A DNA stretch of 50,473 bases from Bacteroidota bacterium (GTDB taxonomy: Bacteria > Bacteroidota > Bacteroidia > Bacteroidales > VadinHA17), in the NCBI GenBank assembly GCA_016718875.1, contig JADKBL010000043.1, positions 1 through 50,473 on the forward strand, given 5' to 3'. The notes beneath the pieces are model-generated. The model was not told the origin of the DNA and ran no database searches. It saw only the letters and a program-made list of their open reading frames with translations. A program made the translations under genes and the position numbers. Positions 10,228 to 19,190 of this stretch are shown here, one piece after another; position 1 is the stretch's first letter, and each line of letters opens with the position of its first letter.

Positions 10228-11091
10228 ATGAAAATAGGAATAACAGGAGCAACAGGTCAGTTAGGAAAGCTGGTTGTTGAATATCTTAAAGAAGAAGTTG
10301 GTAAAGCCAGCCTGGTAGCATTAGTCCGTAACCCCGAAAAGGCTATAGAACTTGGAGTAGAAACAAGAACTTTCGACTATAATAAGCCGGAAGCCTTAAC
10401 TGAACAATTAAAAGGGATTGACAGACTTTTGCTCATTTCGTCTAACGAGATCGGACAACGTGCAAGGCAACATAAAAATGTAATTGGAGCAGCAAAAAAT
10501 GCAGGCATTAAATGGCTTGTTTATACGAGTATATTGCATGCAGATTCAACAACAATAAACCTTGCCGGTGAACACCTGGAAACTGAAAAATTATTGAAAG
10601 ATTCAGGCATCGACTTCACAATTCTAAGAAACGGATGGTATACCGAAAATTATACTGGTTCGATTGATGGCGCATTGGCGGGTGGCGCATTTATTGGCAG
10701 CGCAGATACAGGAAAAATATCCTCTGCAGCAAGAGCAGATTATGCAGAAGCTGCTGCAATTGTATTATCGGACGAAAGCTACAAAGGAAAAGTATTTGAG
10801 CTTGCCGGCGATAATGCCTATACTTTAAGTGATCTGGCAGCTGAAATATCGAAACAAAAAAACAAGCGTATACCATACAAAAATTTACCGGAGGCGGAGT
10901 ATGCAAAAATACTTGAGAGTTTTAATATCCCGAAAGGTTTTGCAGCTGCAATTGCAAGCTGGGATGTAAGTGTGTCAAAAGGAGACCTATTCGACAACTC
11001 CGGACAGCTATCAAAACTTATAGGCAGACCTGCCACTTCAATGGCAGAATCAGTGAAATCAGCACTAAAAAAAGACAGCGATTCTCAATAA
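10228..11091 (+). CDS. NAD(P)H:quinone oxidoreductase-like NmrA/SDR protein (QorB/YtfG type)
   Basis: Complete 287-residue Rossmann-fold protein of the atypical short-chain reductase (NmrA) group. The nucleotide site is GITGATGQLGKLVVEYL at residues 3-19. VALVRNPEKA follows, and then LLLISSNEIGQRARQHKNVI, which is characteristic of QorB-type quinone reductases. KWLVYTSILHADS, the FTILRNGWYTENY block and GKVFELAGDNAYTLSDLA complete the pattern. These enzymes reduce quinones with NADPH in the cytosol. The ATG at 10228 follows an A-rich Shine-Dalgarno-poor leader, as is usual in Bacteroidota. Confidence 0.92.
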   Translation: MKIGITGATGQLGKLVVEYLKEEVGKASLVALVRNPEKAIELGVETRTFDYNKPEALTEQLKGIDRLLLISSNEIGQRARQHKNVIGAAKNAGIKWLVYTSILHADSTTINLAGEHLETEKLLKDSGIDFTILRNGWYTENYTGSIDGALAGGAFIGSADTGKISSAARADYAEAAAIVLSDESYKGKVFELAGDNAYTLSDLAAEISKQKNKRIPYKNLPEAEYAKILESFNIPKGFAAAIASWDVSVSKGDLFDNSGQLSKLIGRPATSMAESVKSALKKDSDSQ

Positions 11092-11142
11092 TCGGAATAT
11101 ACCAGGCATAACACTTTGGAAAACAAGTATATTTTGTTTTTC

Positions 11143-11202
11143 AAGCCACGAATGTGGCTTAATATGAATAACCCCCAGCGCCAAGCTGGGGGTTATTCAT
11201 AT
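11143..11202. terminator. two adjacent perfect hairpins after the oxidoreductase gene
   Basis: The first is AAGCCAC-GAAT-GTGGCTT (11143-11160). One base later comes an 18-base perfect stem, ATATGAATAACCCCCAGC with loop GCCAA and its complement (11162-11202). A T-rich run lies just before the first hairpin. This fits a bidirectional terminator or REP-type elements. No gene is seen in the rest of 11092-11429 apart from the tandem repeats. Confidence 0.6.
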
Positions 11203-11296
11203 TTGGCTCTTTCAGAGCCGTTGTCATTGTGGCAGGAGTGCAAAAAAATATTTTGAATAAATCCTCTGGATGGCTGGTCTTTATGGGATCGAAGAG

Positions 11297-11400
11297 GGAA
11301 GTAAAAGACTGCCAATCACGGAAGTATAAATGCGCCAACACAGGAAGTAAATATATGCCATATGCGGAAGTAAAATCGTGCCATATGCGGAAATCATAGT
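11297..11400. repeat. four tandem 23-bp repeats plus a partial fifth, ahead of the ATPase gene
   Basis: Units at 11297-11319, 11320-11342, 11343-11365 and 11366-11388 each begin GGAAGTA and carry GCCA at positions 15-18; a shorter copy starts GGAAATC at 11389. Consensus: GGAAGTAnAnnnnnGCCAnnnnC. The period is exactly 23 with no gaps. Unit 4 overlaps the -33 position of the promoter at 11400, so the array is well placed to be an operator. The ends of IS21-type elements also carry multiple short repeats and are an alternative. Confidence 0.85.
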
Positions 11401-11407
11401 ATATTTG
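11400..11407 (+). promoter_or_regulatory. -7 box of the DUF4143 ATPase promoter
   Basis: TATATTTG is an exact TAnnTTTG, 22 bases before the ATG at 11430. A GTG stands 19 bases upstream at the -33 position, inside the fourth tandem repeat. Confidence 0.6.
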
Positions 11408-11429
11408 CAGCACAAATATCATTTTCATC

Positions 11430-12460
11430 ATGAACAAAAAGTCCTATATGCCCAGGTTGTGCGATGCTGATCTGCAATTGGCATTGCAATCTTCCGGTGC
11501 TGTCCTGATTGAAGGAGCAAAATGGTGTGGTAAGACCAGTACTGCAGGCAATGCTTCACGCAGTGTATTGTTTATGCAGGATCCCGACAAATCAGGATCG
11601 AACCTGGCCATCGCCGACACAAAACCATCTTTACTGCTCAAAGGCGAAACCCCACGATTGATAGATGAGTGGCAAATGGCTCCGGTGTTGTGGGATGCGG
11701 TCAGGTTTGAAGTTGACAAAAGAGCGGAAACAGGCCAGTTTATCTTAACTGGTTCAGCTGTTCCCTCCGATCATGTAACCGCTCATACCGGTACAGGCAG
11801 AATATCGCGTTTATTATTGCGGCCTATGAGCCTTTATGAGTCACTGGAATCAAATGGAACGGTTTCCTTACGTTCATTGTTCAATGGAGAAACGGATGTA
11901 GAGGCAATTTCAGATTTAAGCATCGAAAAAATTGCTTTCGCGTTGTGCAGGGGCGGTTGGCCTGCAAGTATTAAACAAAAAGAAACAACAGCTTTACGAA
12001 TGGCCGTTGATTATGTGGAAGCAGTCATAAATTATGATGTGTCGCGGAAAAAAGGCATTTTGTCGATCCATCTATAGCTACGGCAGTTCTGCGAACAAAT
12101 CCCGAAGGCATTCTAAAGGACTTTCAATACTTTGGTTTTCTGTTTGAAGCCTTGTGTACCCGCGACATTAGGGTGTATGCACAAACAAACGATGGCGATG
12201 TTTTTCATTACCGCGATAAAAGTGGCCTGGAGGCAGACTTGATTGTGCGTCTCCGCGACGGCCGTTGGGCTGCTATAGAAGTGAAGCTGGGTAAAAGACA
12301 GATAGATGAAGCCGCAGAAAATCTATTGGCACTTAAATCCCGGATAGACAGTGATAAAATGGGTAAACTGTCATTTCTGATGGTCTTAACAGGCGGACAG
12401 TATGCCTACCGGCGTAACGACGGCGTTTTAGTTGTGCCTGTCGCTTGCCTGAGGGACTAA
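11430..12460 (+). pseudogene. DUF4143-type AAA+ ATPase with internal deletion and frame change
   Basis: Two halves of a P-loop ATPase with a C-terminal DUF4143 nuclease-like domain. The N-terminal half has LQSSGAVLIEGAKWCGKTST (Walker A-like), ETPRLIDEWQMAPVLWDAVR (Walker B region), QFILTGSAVP and SRLLLRPMSLYESLES. It ends at INYDVSR. The next recognisable residues, in another frame, are HFVDPSIATAVLRTNPEGIL, followed by FEALCTRDIRVYAQ, DKSGLEADLIVRLRDGRWAA and IEVKLG. In this family some 80-100 residues normally separate DVSR from the HFVDPSIA block, and they are absent here. The remaining span is 343 codons against roughly 420. The role is unknown; such ATPases are often mobile or toxin-associated. 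Confidence 0.85.
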
Positions 12461-12518
12461 GCGCCATGAAAAGAAAAATAATTATCTTGCTGATTATAAA
12501 TTGTAATCAGCAGAGACT

Positions 12519-12957
12519 ATGAGCGGAATAAAAACCAAACCCATTGATAGTGATATTGATACATTTCTTATGAGTGTTGAGCCCGGTAAAAAAAAGGGCT
12601 GATACTATTGAAATGAAAAAGCTTTTCGACAGTGTGGTAAAGGATAAGCCTGCCTTATGGAACAACAATATGATAGGATATGGCACCTTTCATTACAAAT
12701 CAGAACGGAGTAAGCAGGAAGGAGACTGGCCCTTAACTGCTTTTTCACCAAGGAAACAATACATAGCCGTTTATATTATGTCAGGGGTAAATCATTATGC
12801 CGATCTGCTTGACAGACTCGGGAAGTATAAAATAAGCTCAGGATCATGTATTTATATTAATAAAATAGAGGATATTAATCCTGATATCCTGAAAGAAATT
12901 ATTGCTGCTTCAGTTGCGGATATGAAGAAAAAGTATAATCTGCCTAGCTCTTGTTAA
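12519..12957 (+). CDS. DUF1801 family protein (frame change near the start)
   Basis: About 145 residues. The ATG at 12519 gives MSGIKTKPIDSDIDTFLMSV and reaches a poly-A run at 12587, where one base is lost or gained. The frame resumes as ADTIEMKKLFDSVVKDKPAL, then NNMIGYGTFHYKSERSKQEG, the ADLLDRLGKYKISSGSCIYI block, and an EIIAASVADMKKKY end. This is the DUF1801 (YdhG-like) fold, a small cytosolic family of unknown biochemical role that is structurally related to frataxin-like proteins. The stop overlaps the convergent membrane-protein gene by 14 bases. Confidence 0.88.
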
Positions 12958-13319
12958 ACAATATTTTGGTTTCGTCTTTCATTAAAACCCATAATGCATA
13001 AACACCATATATTGTTCCAAATGGCATAGCCAGACAGTCAAGTGCCGAAACAATTATCAACAGATATCTTGCCCAGGGTTTATATGCCAGAAGTCCGATA
13101 CCACCAACTAACCCTATTGTCGACAATGTTCCGATAAACAACGGCACACATGCTGATAAGATACCGAGAACCATTCTGGCATTCTCATCATCACCAGCCT
13201 GGCTCCTTGCAAAACTCAGAGCAACGAAAACGACAAATGCACCAAGCAATCCCAACATTGAAAAACTGATCTGAATAGCTCCGACCAGGGTTACATGCTT
13301 TTTATTTTGACTCTTCCAT
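12944..13319 (-). CDS. small four-helix membrane protein (hypothetical)
   Basis: A 125-residue integral membrane protein with about four hydrophobic segments: IQISFSMLGLLGAFVVFVAL, ILSACVPLFIGTLSTIGLV, then GGIGLLAYKPWARYLLIIVS, and FGTIYGVYALWVLM. It recalls the broad family of small proteins with a central PWAR motif found next to unrelated genes. The open frame itself only offers a TTG. An ATG at 13319 would give MEESKNKKH if one A is missing from the A-run at about 13304, which I think is the true start. No function can be assigned. Confidence 0.7.
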
Positions 13320-13564
13320 AGCAATTTATTATTATTTCATTTCTAATTCTTCTATTCCTGATTAAAGACTCTCGATTTATTATTTTGATGCTTATTTGAT
13401 TATTTATTTTATAAAACCAGGAATCAGTTATAAGAAAGAGAGTACATGATTCCGGCAGATTCAACAGTCAGATGCTGAATAGTAAAACAGAAGAATAAAA
13501 TTACAACAATAAGTATTTGTATGTTTTTTAATTTGACAGGCAGGCTTTGATAAAAATTATGATT

Positions 13565-13744
13565 TTAATTGTCCGAAATTTCCGGCTCAACCAGCTTCAT
13601 CAGCTTATCCAGGGACTCCTGCCATCCCAGATAACACATTTCGAGTGGAATAACAGATGGGATACCTTCCTGTACAACCTTCAGCTCAGTACCGCATAAA
13701 ACTTTTTTGAGCCAGACAGAGGTAACAATTTCACCTTTAATTCA
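13565..13744 (-). pseudogene. 3' remnant of an SRPBCC (AHSA1-like) gene
   Basis: The minus strand encodes KGEIVTSVWLKKVLCGTELK, then VVQEGIPSVIPLEMCYLGWQ, then ESLDKLMKLVEPEISDN and a stop. This is the conserved C-terminal third of SRPBCC/AHSA1-type ligand-binding proteins. Upstream of about 13,745 the similarity ends in AT-rich sequence with stops, so the N-terminal two thirds are missing. The rest of 13,325-13,853 is AT-rich and shows nothing else I can support. Confidence 0.7.
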
Positions 13745-13853
13745 AATTAATAATTATTATATGAAATAATCTATGAGTAATTGGAATAATATTTGTACTG
13801 TCAACAGGTATCAGAACTGTTAAAGTGTTAACAATAGTTTCAAGTAATCAGTC

Positions 13854-14159
13854 ATGGGAAAGAATTGGAAATGTGTCGTGATTTTATCAATATTGCTGCT
13901 GGTTATATCCTGCAGCAAGGATGGAAACTTCTATTCAGACGGACTTACTATGAGTGACTTTGAAAATCACCTTATTCAAAACATGACCTATGAATCAATT
14001 GTTCAGAAATTCGGACCACCGGCTGATATAGGAAGCGGCATCCATATTTATGTTTACAAACTAATTGACTCTACGGAGATATGGATCGGTTATACTGATA
14101 GAATACTCTATGCCAGGCAAATGGATTCGAATCAGCTATTATTAAAAACACTTTTGTAA
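13854..14159 (+). CDS. small lipoprotein (hypothetical)
   Basis: Complete 101-residue protein with a lipoprotein signal: MGKNWKCVVILSILLLVISC, with the lipobox cysteine at residue 20. The mature part is short (NHLIQNMTYESIVQKFGPPA, then IGSGIHIYVYKLIDS and EIWIGYTDRILYA). The M-T-Y-x-x-I-x-x-x-F-G-x-P motif resembles the SmpA/OmlA or BLIP-like fold used by small outer-membrane lipoproteins. The family call is tentative. It stands alone, with AT-rich sequence on both sides. Confidence 0.75.
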   Translation: MGKNWKCVVILSILLLVISCSKDGNFYSDGLTMSDFENHLIQNMTYESIVQKFGPPADIGSGIHIYVYKLIDSTEIWIGYTDRILYARQMDSNQLLLKTLL

Positions 14160-14283
14160 CATAATTGATTGTCTGTTAATTACATATGCAGCCTTATGGC
14201 ACTATTTTACTATTCGAGCATACATAAGTTATAAGTTTAATAGTTTTGATAGTATTATATATAAATAAAAACTACTCAAATAC

Positions 14284-14315
14284 TTGACTTATATAGTATT
14301 TGTCTCGTACATTTG
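14284..14315 (+). promoter_or_regulatory. Bacteroidota-type promoter in the leader of the kinase gene
   Basis: TTG at 14284-14286 and TACATTTG at 14308-14315 are 21 bases apart, an exact TAnnTTTG with near-ideal spacing. Transcription would begin near 14322. That is upstream of the hairpin at 14376 and about 150 bases before the kinase ATG. Confidence 0.6.
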
Positions 14316-14375
14316 AAAATGTGTTCGTGTTTAGATAAAATTATTTTAGTTTTGGCGGTTAGTTAGGTTAGGATT

Positions 14376-14417
14376 ATCCATCCATCTCAATATAAAGCCA
14401 GATGGATGGATTTTTTT
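14376..14417 (+). terminator. intrinsic terminator or attenuator before the kinase gene
   Basis: A perfect 12-base stem, ATCCATCCATCT and its complement, with a 12-base loop and a run of seven Ts. It follows the promoter at 14308 by about 60 bases. The transcript may end here as a small RNA of about 95 bases, or the hairpin may attenuate the kinase. The rest of 14,160-14,474 is AT-rich and shows no gene. Confidence 0.65.
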
Positions 14418-14474
14418 GATATATATTTTATATCTTAATCGATTTAAAATCATTAAATTAATTGCTCTGTTCTG

Positions 14475-16193
14475 ATGGACTATACCGGGAAGACGTGTGA
14501 TGATCTTATCAGGGAACTCATTTCCCTTCGAAAAGATTATGAGGAACTCAGGAAGGAGCAGTTCCTTTTCAGTTCCCTAATGGATAACATTAAAGATGCC
14601 GTATATTTTAAGGACCATGAGAGCAGGTTCCTGAGGATAAACCGCATGCATATTGACAAATTCGGAATACAGGATCCTTCGGAGGCAATAGGTAAGACTG
14701 ATTTTGATTTTTTTACCGAAGAGCATGCAAGAACTTCCTTATTGGATGAAAAGAAAATCATGGCAACAGGAGAAAGTATTGTCAAAGAAGAAATTGAAAC
14801 ACAGCCCGGGAAACCATATACCCTTAAAGGAGGCTGGCATGGTGAACTTCTTAATTGCAGGAAAGACGGATCGGAATTTCCGGTTGAACTTTCAACTTCA
14901 ATTGTAAAGGATGATAATGGGTCGCCTGTTGCATTGATTGGTGTGGCAAATGATATTACCGAAAGAAAAAGGATCGACCTGGAAAAAGAAGTGATAAACA
15001 ATATAATCAGAGGTGTTACAACTACATCTGATCTTGAAGAGTTTATGAGACTGGTTCATGTCTCATTGTCAAAAATAGTTACGGCGGAAAATATTGTAAT
15101 TGCTCTTTATGACTTTGAAAAGGCACAATTCACATTTCCTTATTTTATTGACAAATATGACGATATTCCTTTGCCTTCACTGATGTATAAGAGCTGTACG
15201 TCATATGTTTTCAGGAAAGGGAAATCACTTGTTTTTACACAGGAAGTGTTCGACAAGCTGATTAAGGAAAATGAAGTTGAAATGGTTGGATCGCCATCTC
15301 CATCATGGGTAGGTATACCATTGAAAACTCCTTCCAGAATTATTGGTGTTCTCGTACTTCAGGATTATGCCCGTGAAAATGTTTATACCGAAAAAGATGT
15401 TGAATTTCTGGAATCAGGTAGGGGGCAGATTGCAGTTGCTATCGAACGAAGGCAATCTGAGGAAGCCATAAAAGTAAAGAATGAAATGCTTCAGGTTTCA
15501 AATGCAGAAAAAGATAAGTTCTTTTCAATAATTGCACATGACCTAAGGGGGCCGCTCGGATCTTTTGTTCAGGCCACAAAAATGATGACCGATCGGTCTG
15601 CAATGATGTCAAAGGAGGATATTACCGAACTGACTGAAACTATGAGCAAGGAGGCAGCATCAATTTACAGTCTGCTGGAAAATCTCCTTGAATGGTCAAG
15701 GTTTACTAGAGGAATGATCGGTTTTAATCCTGTTAAATTAAATCTCAGGGAAAAAATTACATCGACAGCCGAATTGTTTGCTGAAACAGCCATAAGGAAG
15801 GGGATTCAGGTAAACATAAGTATCAACTCAGATTATATAATTGAAGCAGATGAAAATATGCTTGAAACAATTTTGAGAAATCTGCTTTCAAATGCGCTTA
15901 AATTCACACCTTCAGGAGGGATTGTTAAACTTTCGGCTGCGGAATCCGGAGATGGCATGATAAAAATTTCAGTGTGCGATAACGGGATAGGTATGAATGA
16001 GATACTTAAGCAAAAGCTTTTTAACCTTACCGAGAAGACAAACCGTCCAGGAACAGAAGGAGAGACAAGTTCAGGACTTGGATTACATCTGTGTAAAGAA
16101 TTTGTTGAAAAGCATGGAGGTGAAATCAATGTTGTAAGTGAGGCGGGTAAAGGAAGCTGTTTTAGCTTTACAATGATAAAGGCAATTAAGTAA
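14475..16193 (+). CDS. PAS-GAF sensor histidine kinase
   Basis: Complete 572-residue cytosolic kinase without membrane segments. A short coiled coil (residues 5-27) leads into a PAS domain (about 30-165, with FLRINRMHIDKFGI and the PAC end GVANDITERKRID). A GAF domain follows (about 175-335: TAENIVIALYDFEKAQFTFP, WVGIPLKTPSRIIGVLVLQD). The HisKA box is FFSIIAHDLRGPLGSF, with the phospho-accepting histidine at residue 355. The ATPase domain has the N box ILRNLLSNALKFTP near 470, the G1 box DNGIGM near 500 and the G2 box SGLGLHLCKEFVEKHGG near 533. No receiver domain or response regulator is adjacent, so it is an orphan. Hairpins with related arms lie before and after it. Confidence 0.95.
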   Translation: MDYTGKTCDDLIRELISLRKDYEELRKEQFLFSSLMDNIKDAVYFKDHESRFLRINRMHIDKFGIQDPSEAIGKTDFDFFTEEHARTSLLDEKKIMATGESIVKEEIETQPGKPYTLKGGWHGELLNCRKDGSEFPVELSTSIVKDDNGSPVALIGVANDITERKRIDLEKEVINNIIRGVTTTSDLEEFMRLVHVSLSKIVTAENIVIALYDFEKAQFTFPYFIDKYDDIPLPSLMYKSCTSYVFRKGKSLVFTQEVFDKLIKENEVEMVGSPSPSWVGIPLKTPSRIIGVLVLQDYARENVYTEKDVEFLESGRGQIAVAIERRQSEEAIKVKNEMLQVSNAEKDKFFSIIAHDLRGPLGSFVQATKMMTDRSAMMSKEDITELTETMSKEAASIYSLLENLLEWSRFTRGMIGFNPVKLNLREKITSTAELFAETAIRKGIQVNISINSDYIIEADENMLETILRNLLSNALKFTPSGGIVKLSAAESGDGMIKISVCDNGIGMNEILKQKLFNLTEKTNRPGTEGETSSGLGLHLCKEFVEKHGGEINVVSEAGKGSCFSFTMIKAIK

Positions 16194-16620
16194 TAAATGA
16201 TTCATCCGCCTCTGGTAGTTTATAATTCAATATGTTTGGATTGTTACCTTTAGTTCGATTCATGGTACATGCAATTTTTTAATTCTTTATAATGCACAAA
16301 TAATAACCTCAGAAAGGCTGTTCATACATGAATTATGGCACTTGATACAAAGGATATATGTTATTACCGGGTTTATGTAATTAATACAGTATTTTTATTA
16401 AAGATTTTTTAGATCACTCTACTAATTCAGGTTTTGACGAATCCATCCATCAGGTCAGAGAAGATTTTGATGGATGGTTTTTTTTTGATTCTTGTTGAGC
16501 TATTTCTTAACTTTATTCATAGTTAATGGCTGAAAGCAGGTTTAATAAACCCGTCAGGCGAAATGATATTTTTTTCGTATCTTTTCTTAGCTATATTTAC
16601 AATAGCAACAGATTATTCCT
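16194..16620. other. non-coding gap between kinase and phosphorylase genes
   Basis: 427 bases of AT-rich sequence. Apart from the terminator at 16443 I see no open frame with a recognisable product, no RNA gene and no exact promoter box; TATATTTA near 16604 is one base off the -7 consensus. Confidence 0.6.
16443..16486 (+). terminator. intrinsic terminator downstream of the histidine kinase
   Basis: CCATCCATCA pairs with TGATGGATGG (10 bases, 15-base loop) and is followed by nine Ts. The arms share CCATCCATC with the hairpin at 14376. Confidence 0.7.
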
Positions 16621-19136
16621 ATGGCAAAAAAAGCAAATCCCGGCGATAGCAAACCTAAATGTATTTATGTCCGGAGCGGCATGGATGTCGAATCCCTGAA
16701 ACAGGCTATTACTGAACACCTGTTCTACCAGCAGGGACGAAACATTGTCAATACATCCCTTAACGATTTGTACATGGCTGTAGCGTATACAGTACGTGAC
16801 AGAATCATGCAACGCGAACACAAGACAATGAATGCGGTATTTGAAGACAGAAATGTCCGCCTGGTTAGTTACCTCTCCGCTGAGTTTTTGTTGGGACCCC
16901 AGCTTGGGGTCAATCTTATTGACCTCGATATTTACAATGTCATGAAGCAGGCTGTTGAGGAGCTTGGATTTAACTTTGAAGAAGTAATTGCTCAGGAAGA
17001 GGAACCCGGACTTGGCAATGGCGGACTTGGACGTCTGGCTGCATGCTATATCGATTCACTTGCTTCTATGCAGATCCCTGCTGTCGGATATGGAATAAGA
17101 TACGAGTTTGGCATATTTGATCAGGAGATCAGAGATGGCTGGCAGTTTGAAAAAACTGACAAATGGCTGCGCAAGGGAAATCCATGGGAGAGTGCCCGTC
17201 CTGAACTTCTTGTTAATGTAAACTTCGGAGGACACACTGAGTCTTACACTGACTCCGAAGGAAAAATTATTTCAGATGGAAACCTGCCTACATGGTAACA
17301 GGAATCCCATACGACTCTTCAATAATGGGTTATAATGTCTCCTCATGCAATTTCCTGCGTCTGTGGAAAGCTGAGGCCGAGGAGTCTTTCGATTTTACCT
17401 CATTCAACCAGGGTGATTATTATAAGGCTGTTGACTATAAAGTGAAGTCGGAGAATATCAGCAAGGTGCTGTATCCTAATGATGAAATGCTTATAGGTAA
17501 GAAACTCAGGCTTAAACAGCAGTATTTCTTTGTTTCATGCTCCCTTCAGGATATGATGAGGATACATCTGAGATATGACGGAAAACCACAGGAATTTCAT
17601 AAAAGGTGGGTGATACAGCTTAATGATACTCATCCCTCTGTTTCAGTAGCTGAACTCATGCGCATACTGATTGATGAATACAAAATTGACTGGGACACTG
17701 CATGGAATACTACGTGTAAAACATTCAGCTATACAAATCATACCTTCTTCCTGAAGCATTGGAAAAATGGTCTGTTGGTCTCTTTGCTCACCTTATCCCG
17801 CAGGTGCTGGAGATCATTTATGAAATTAATCACCGGTTTCTGAACGAAGTAAAAGGAATTTCCTGGTGATGAAGGCAAACTTTCACGAATGTCTATCATT
17901 GATGAGGCAGGAGAAAATATGTCCGCATAGGCAAATCTTGCCTGTGCAGGCAGCAGTGCTATCAACGGCGTGGCGGCTCTTCATACGGAGCTTCTTAAAC
18001 AGCAGGTATTGCATGACTGGGTGGAGATGTTCCCGCAACGTTTTCATAATGTTACAAACGGAGTTACGCCCCGCCGGTTTATTTTTTTTTTTTTGTATTA
18101 AGTAATCCGGGATTATCAAAACTGATTACGGAATCAATCGGAGACAAGTGGCCGGCCAGACTCGATGAACTTCGCAAGTTGGAGCCCTTTTTGCAGACGA
18201 TGCCTCATTCAGGGAACAATTCAGGAAAGTTAAACTTGAGAATAAGGAAGGCCCTTGCAACTCTGATTAAAGAAAAGGGACAGGGATCACAGTTGACCCT
18301 TCTTCAATGTATGATATACAGGTAAAACGAATACATGAATACAAACGCCAGCATCTTAATGTGCTGAATATCATTACACGTTACCTGCATTAAGCAAAAC
18401 CCAGGCATTGATATTGCTCCGCGAACATTCATTTTTTGAGGCAAGGCAGCTCCCGGATACCATGTGGCCAAACTTATGATCCTTGCTTATCAATTCAGTG
18501 GGCGATGTGGTAAACAATGATCCTGATGTGAACGGCAGGCTTAAGGTGGTTTTCTTCCTGATTTCAATGTAACCAATGCTCAGCATATTTACCCGGCAGC
18601 AGATCTTTCCGAACAGATATCGACAGCGGGCAAAGAATCCAGCGGCACCGGCAATATGAAGTTTTCTATGAACGAAGCCCTCACCATCGGCACACTCGAC
18701 GGGGCAAATGTAGAGATCCGTAGAGAGGTGGGTGACGAAAACTTCTTCCTGTTTGGCCCTCACTGCTGCCCAGGTTGAAGAATCCAACGGAACCAATATG
18801 ATCCCCATTTTATTTATGATCATAATGCTGAGCTGCACGTGTGATAAATATGATTAATGCAGGTCATTTCCCTCAAAAGGTGACTGTAACCTTTTTAAAC
18901 CCATAACAGATAACCTTGCTCTGGCATGAGCCGTATGATGCTTATGGCTGATTATCCATTGTTTAATGCCTGCCAGAACCTGGTTGCCGAAACCTGGAAA
19001 AACACCTCCCTGAGTGGAACAGGATGGCAGTTCTGAATGTTCCAAGAATGGGTAAATTCTCATCCGACAGGTCCATTCAGGAATATTGCGAAAAGATTTG
19101 GAAAGTGAAACCTTTTCGGATGAAGTGAATATTTAA
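16621..19136 (+). CDS. glgP: glycogen/alpha-glucan phosphorylase (GT35), frame-interrupted
   Basis: PLP-dependent enzyme that releases glucose-1-phosphate from glycogen. Conserved blocks appear in order across several frames: NDLYMAVAYTVRDRIM, YLSAEFLLGPQLGVNLI, EEEPGLGNGGLGRLAACYID, GYGIRYEFGIFDQ, then HKRWVIQLNDTHPSVSVAEL and NLACAGSSAINGVAALHTEL. Further on come RFHNVTNGVTPRR, VKRIHEYKRQHLN and SSGTGNMKFSMNEALTIG (holding the PLP lysine). The last block is IGTLDGANVEIRR. The whole span equals about 838 codons, the normal family length. At least seven frame changes occur after 17,285, including an odd 13-T run at 18082 where the usual RRWL block should be. These look like sequence errors. 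The family is certain; the intactness is not. Confidence 0.93.
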
Positions 19137-19190
19137 TAGAGATTATTATTTTTCCTTGGAATTTCCTTAACCAGAAAAACGGATTCTCTT

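Noticed and set aside
11297..11388. 23-bp units considered as a CRISPR array.
   Set aside because: They are direct head-to-tail units with no variable spacers, and no cas genes are in the window.
11159..11437. An open frame on the minus strand across the tandem-repeat region.
   Set aside because: It translates the hairpin and 23-bp repeats, has no recognisable domain and overlaps the ATPase promoter.
14537..15001. Long minus-strand open frame inside the histidine kinase.
   Set aside because: It is a shadow of the PAS region with no domain of its own.
18082..18094. Thirteen-T run considered as a terminator inside the phosphorylase gene.
   Set aside because: It replaces codons that should encode the RRWL block and has no stem before it; a sequence error is more likely.
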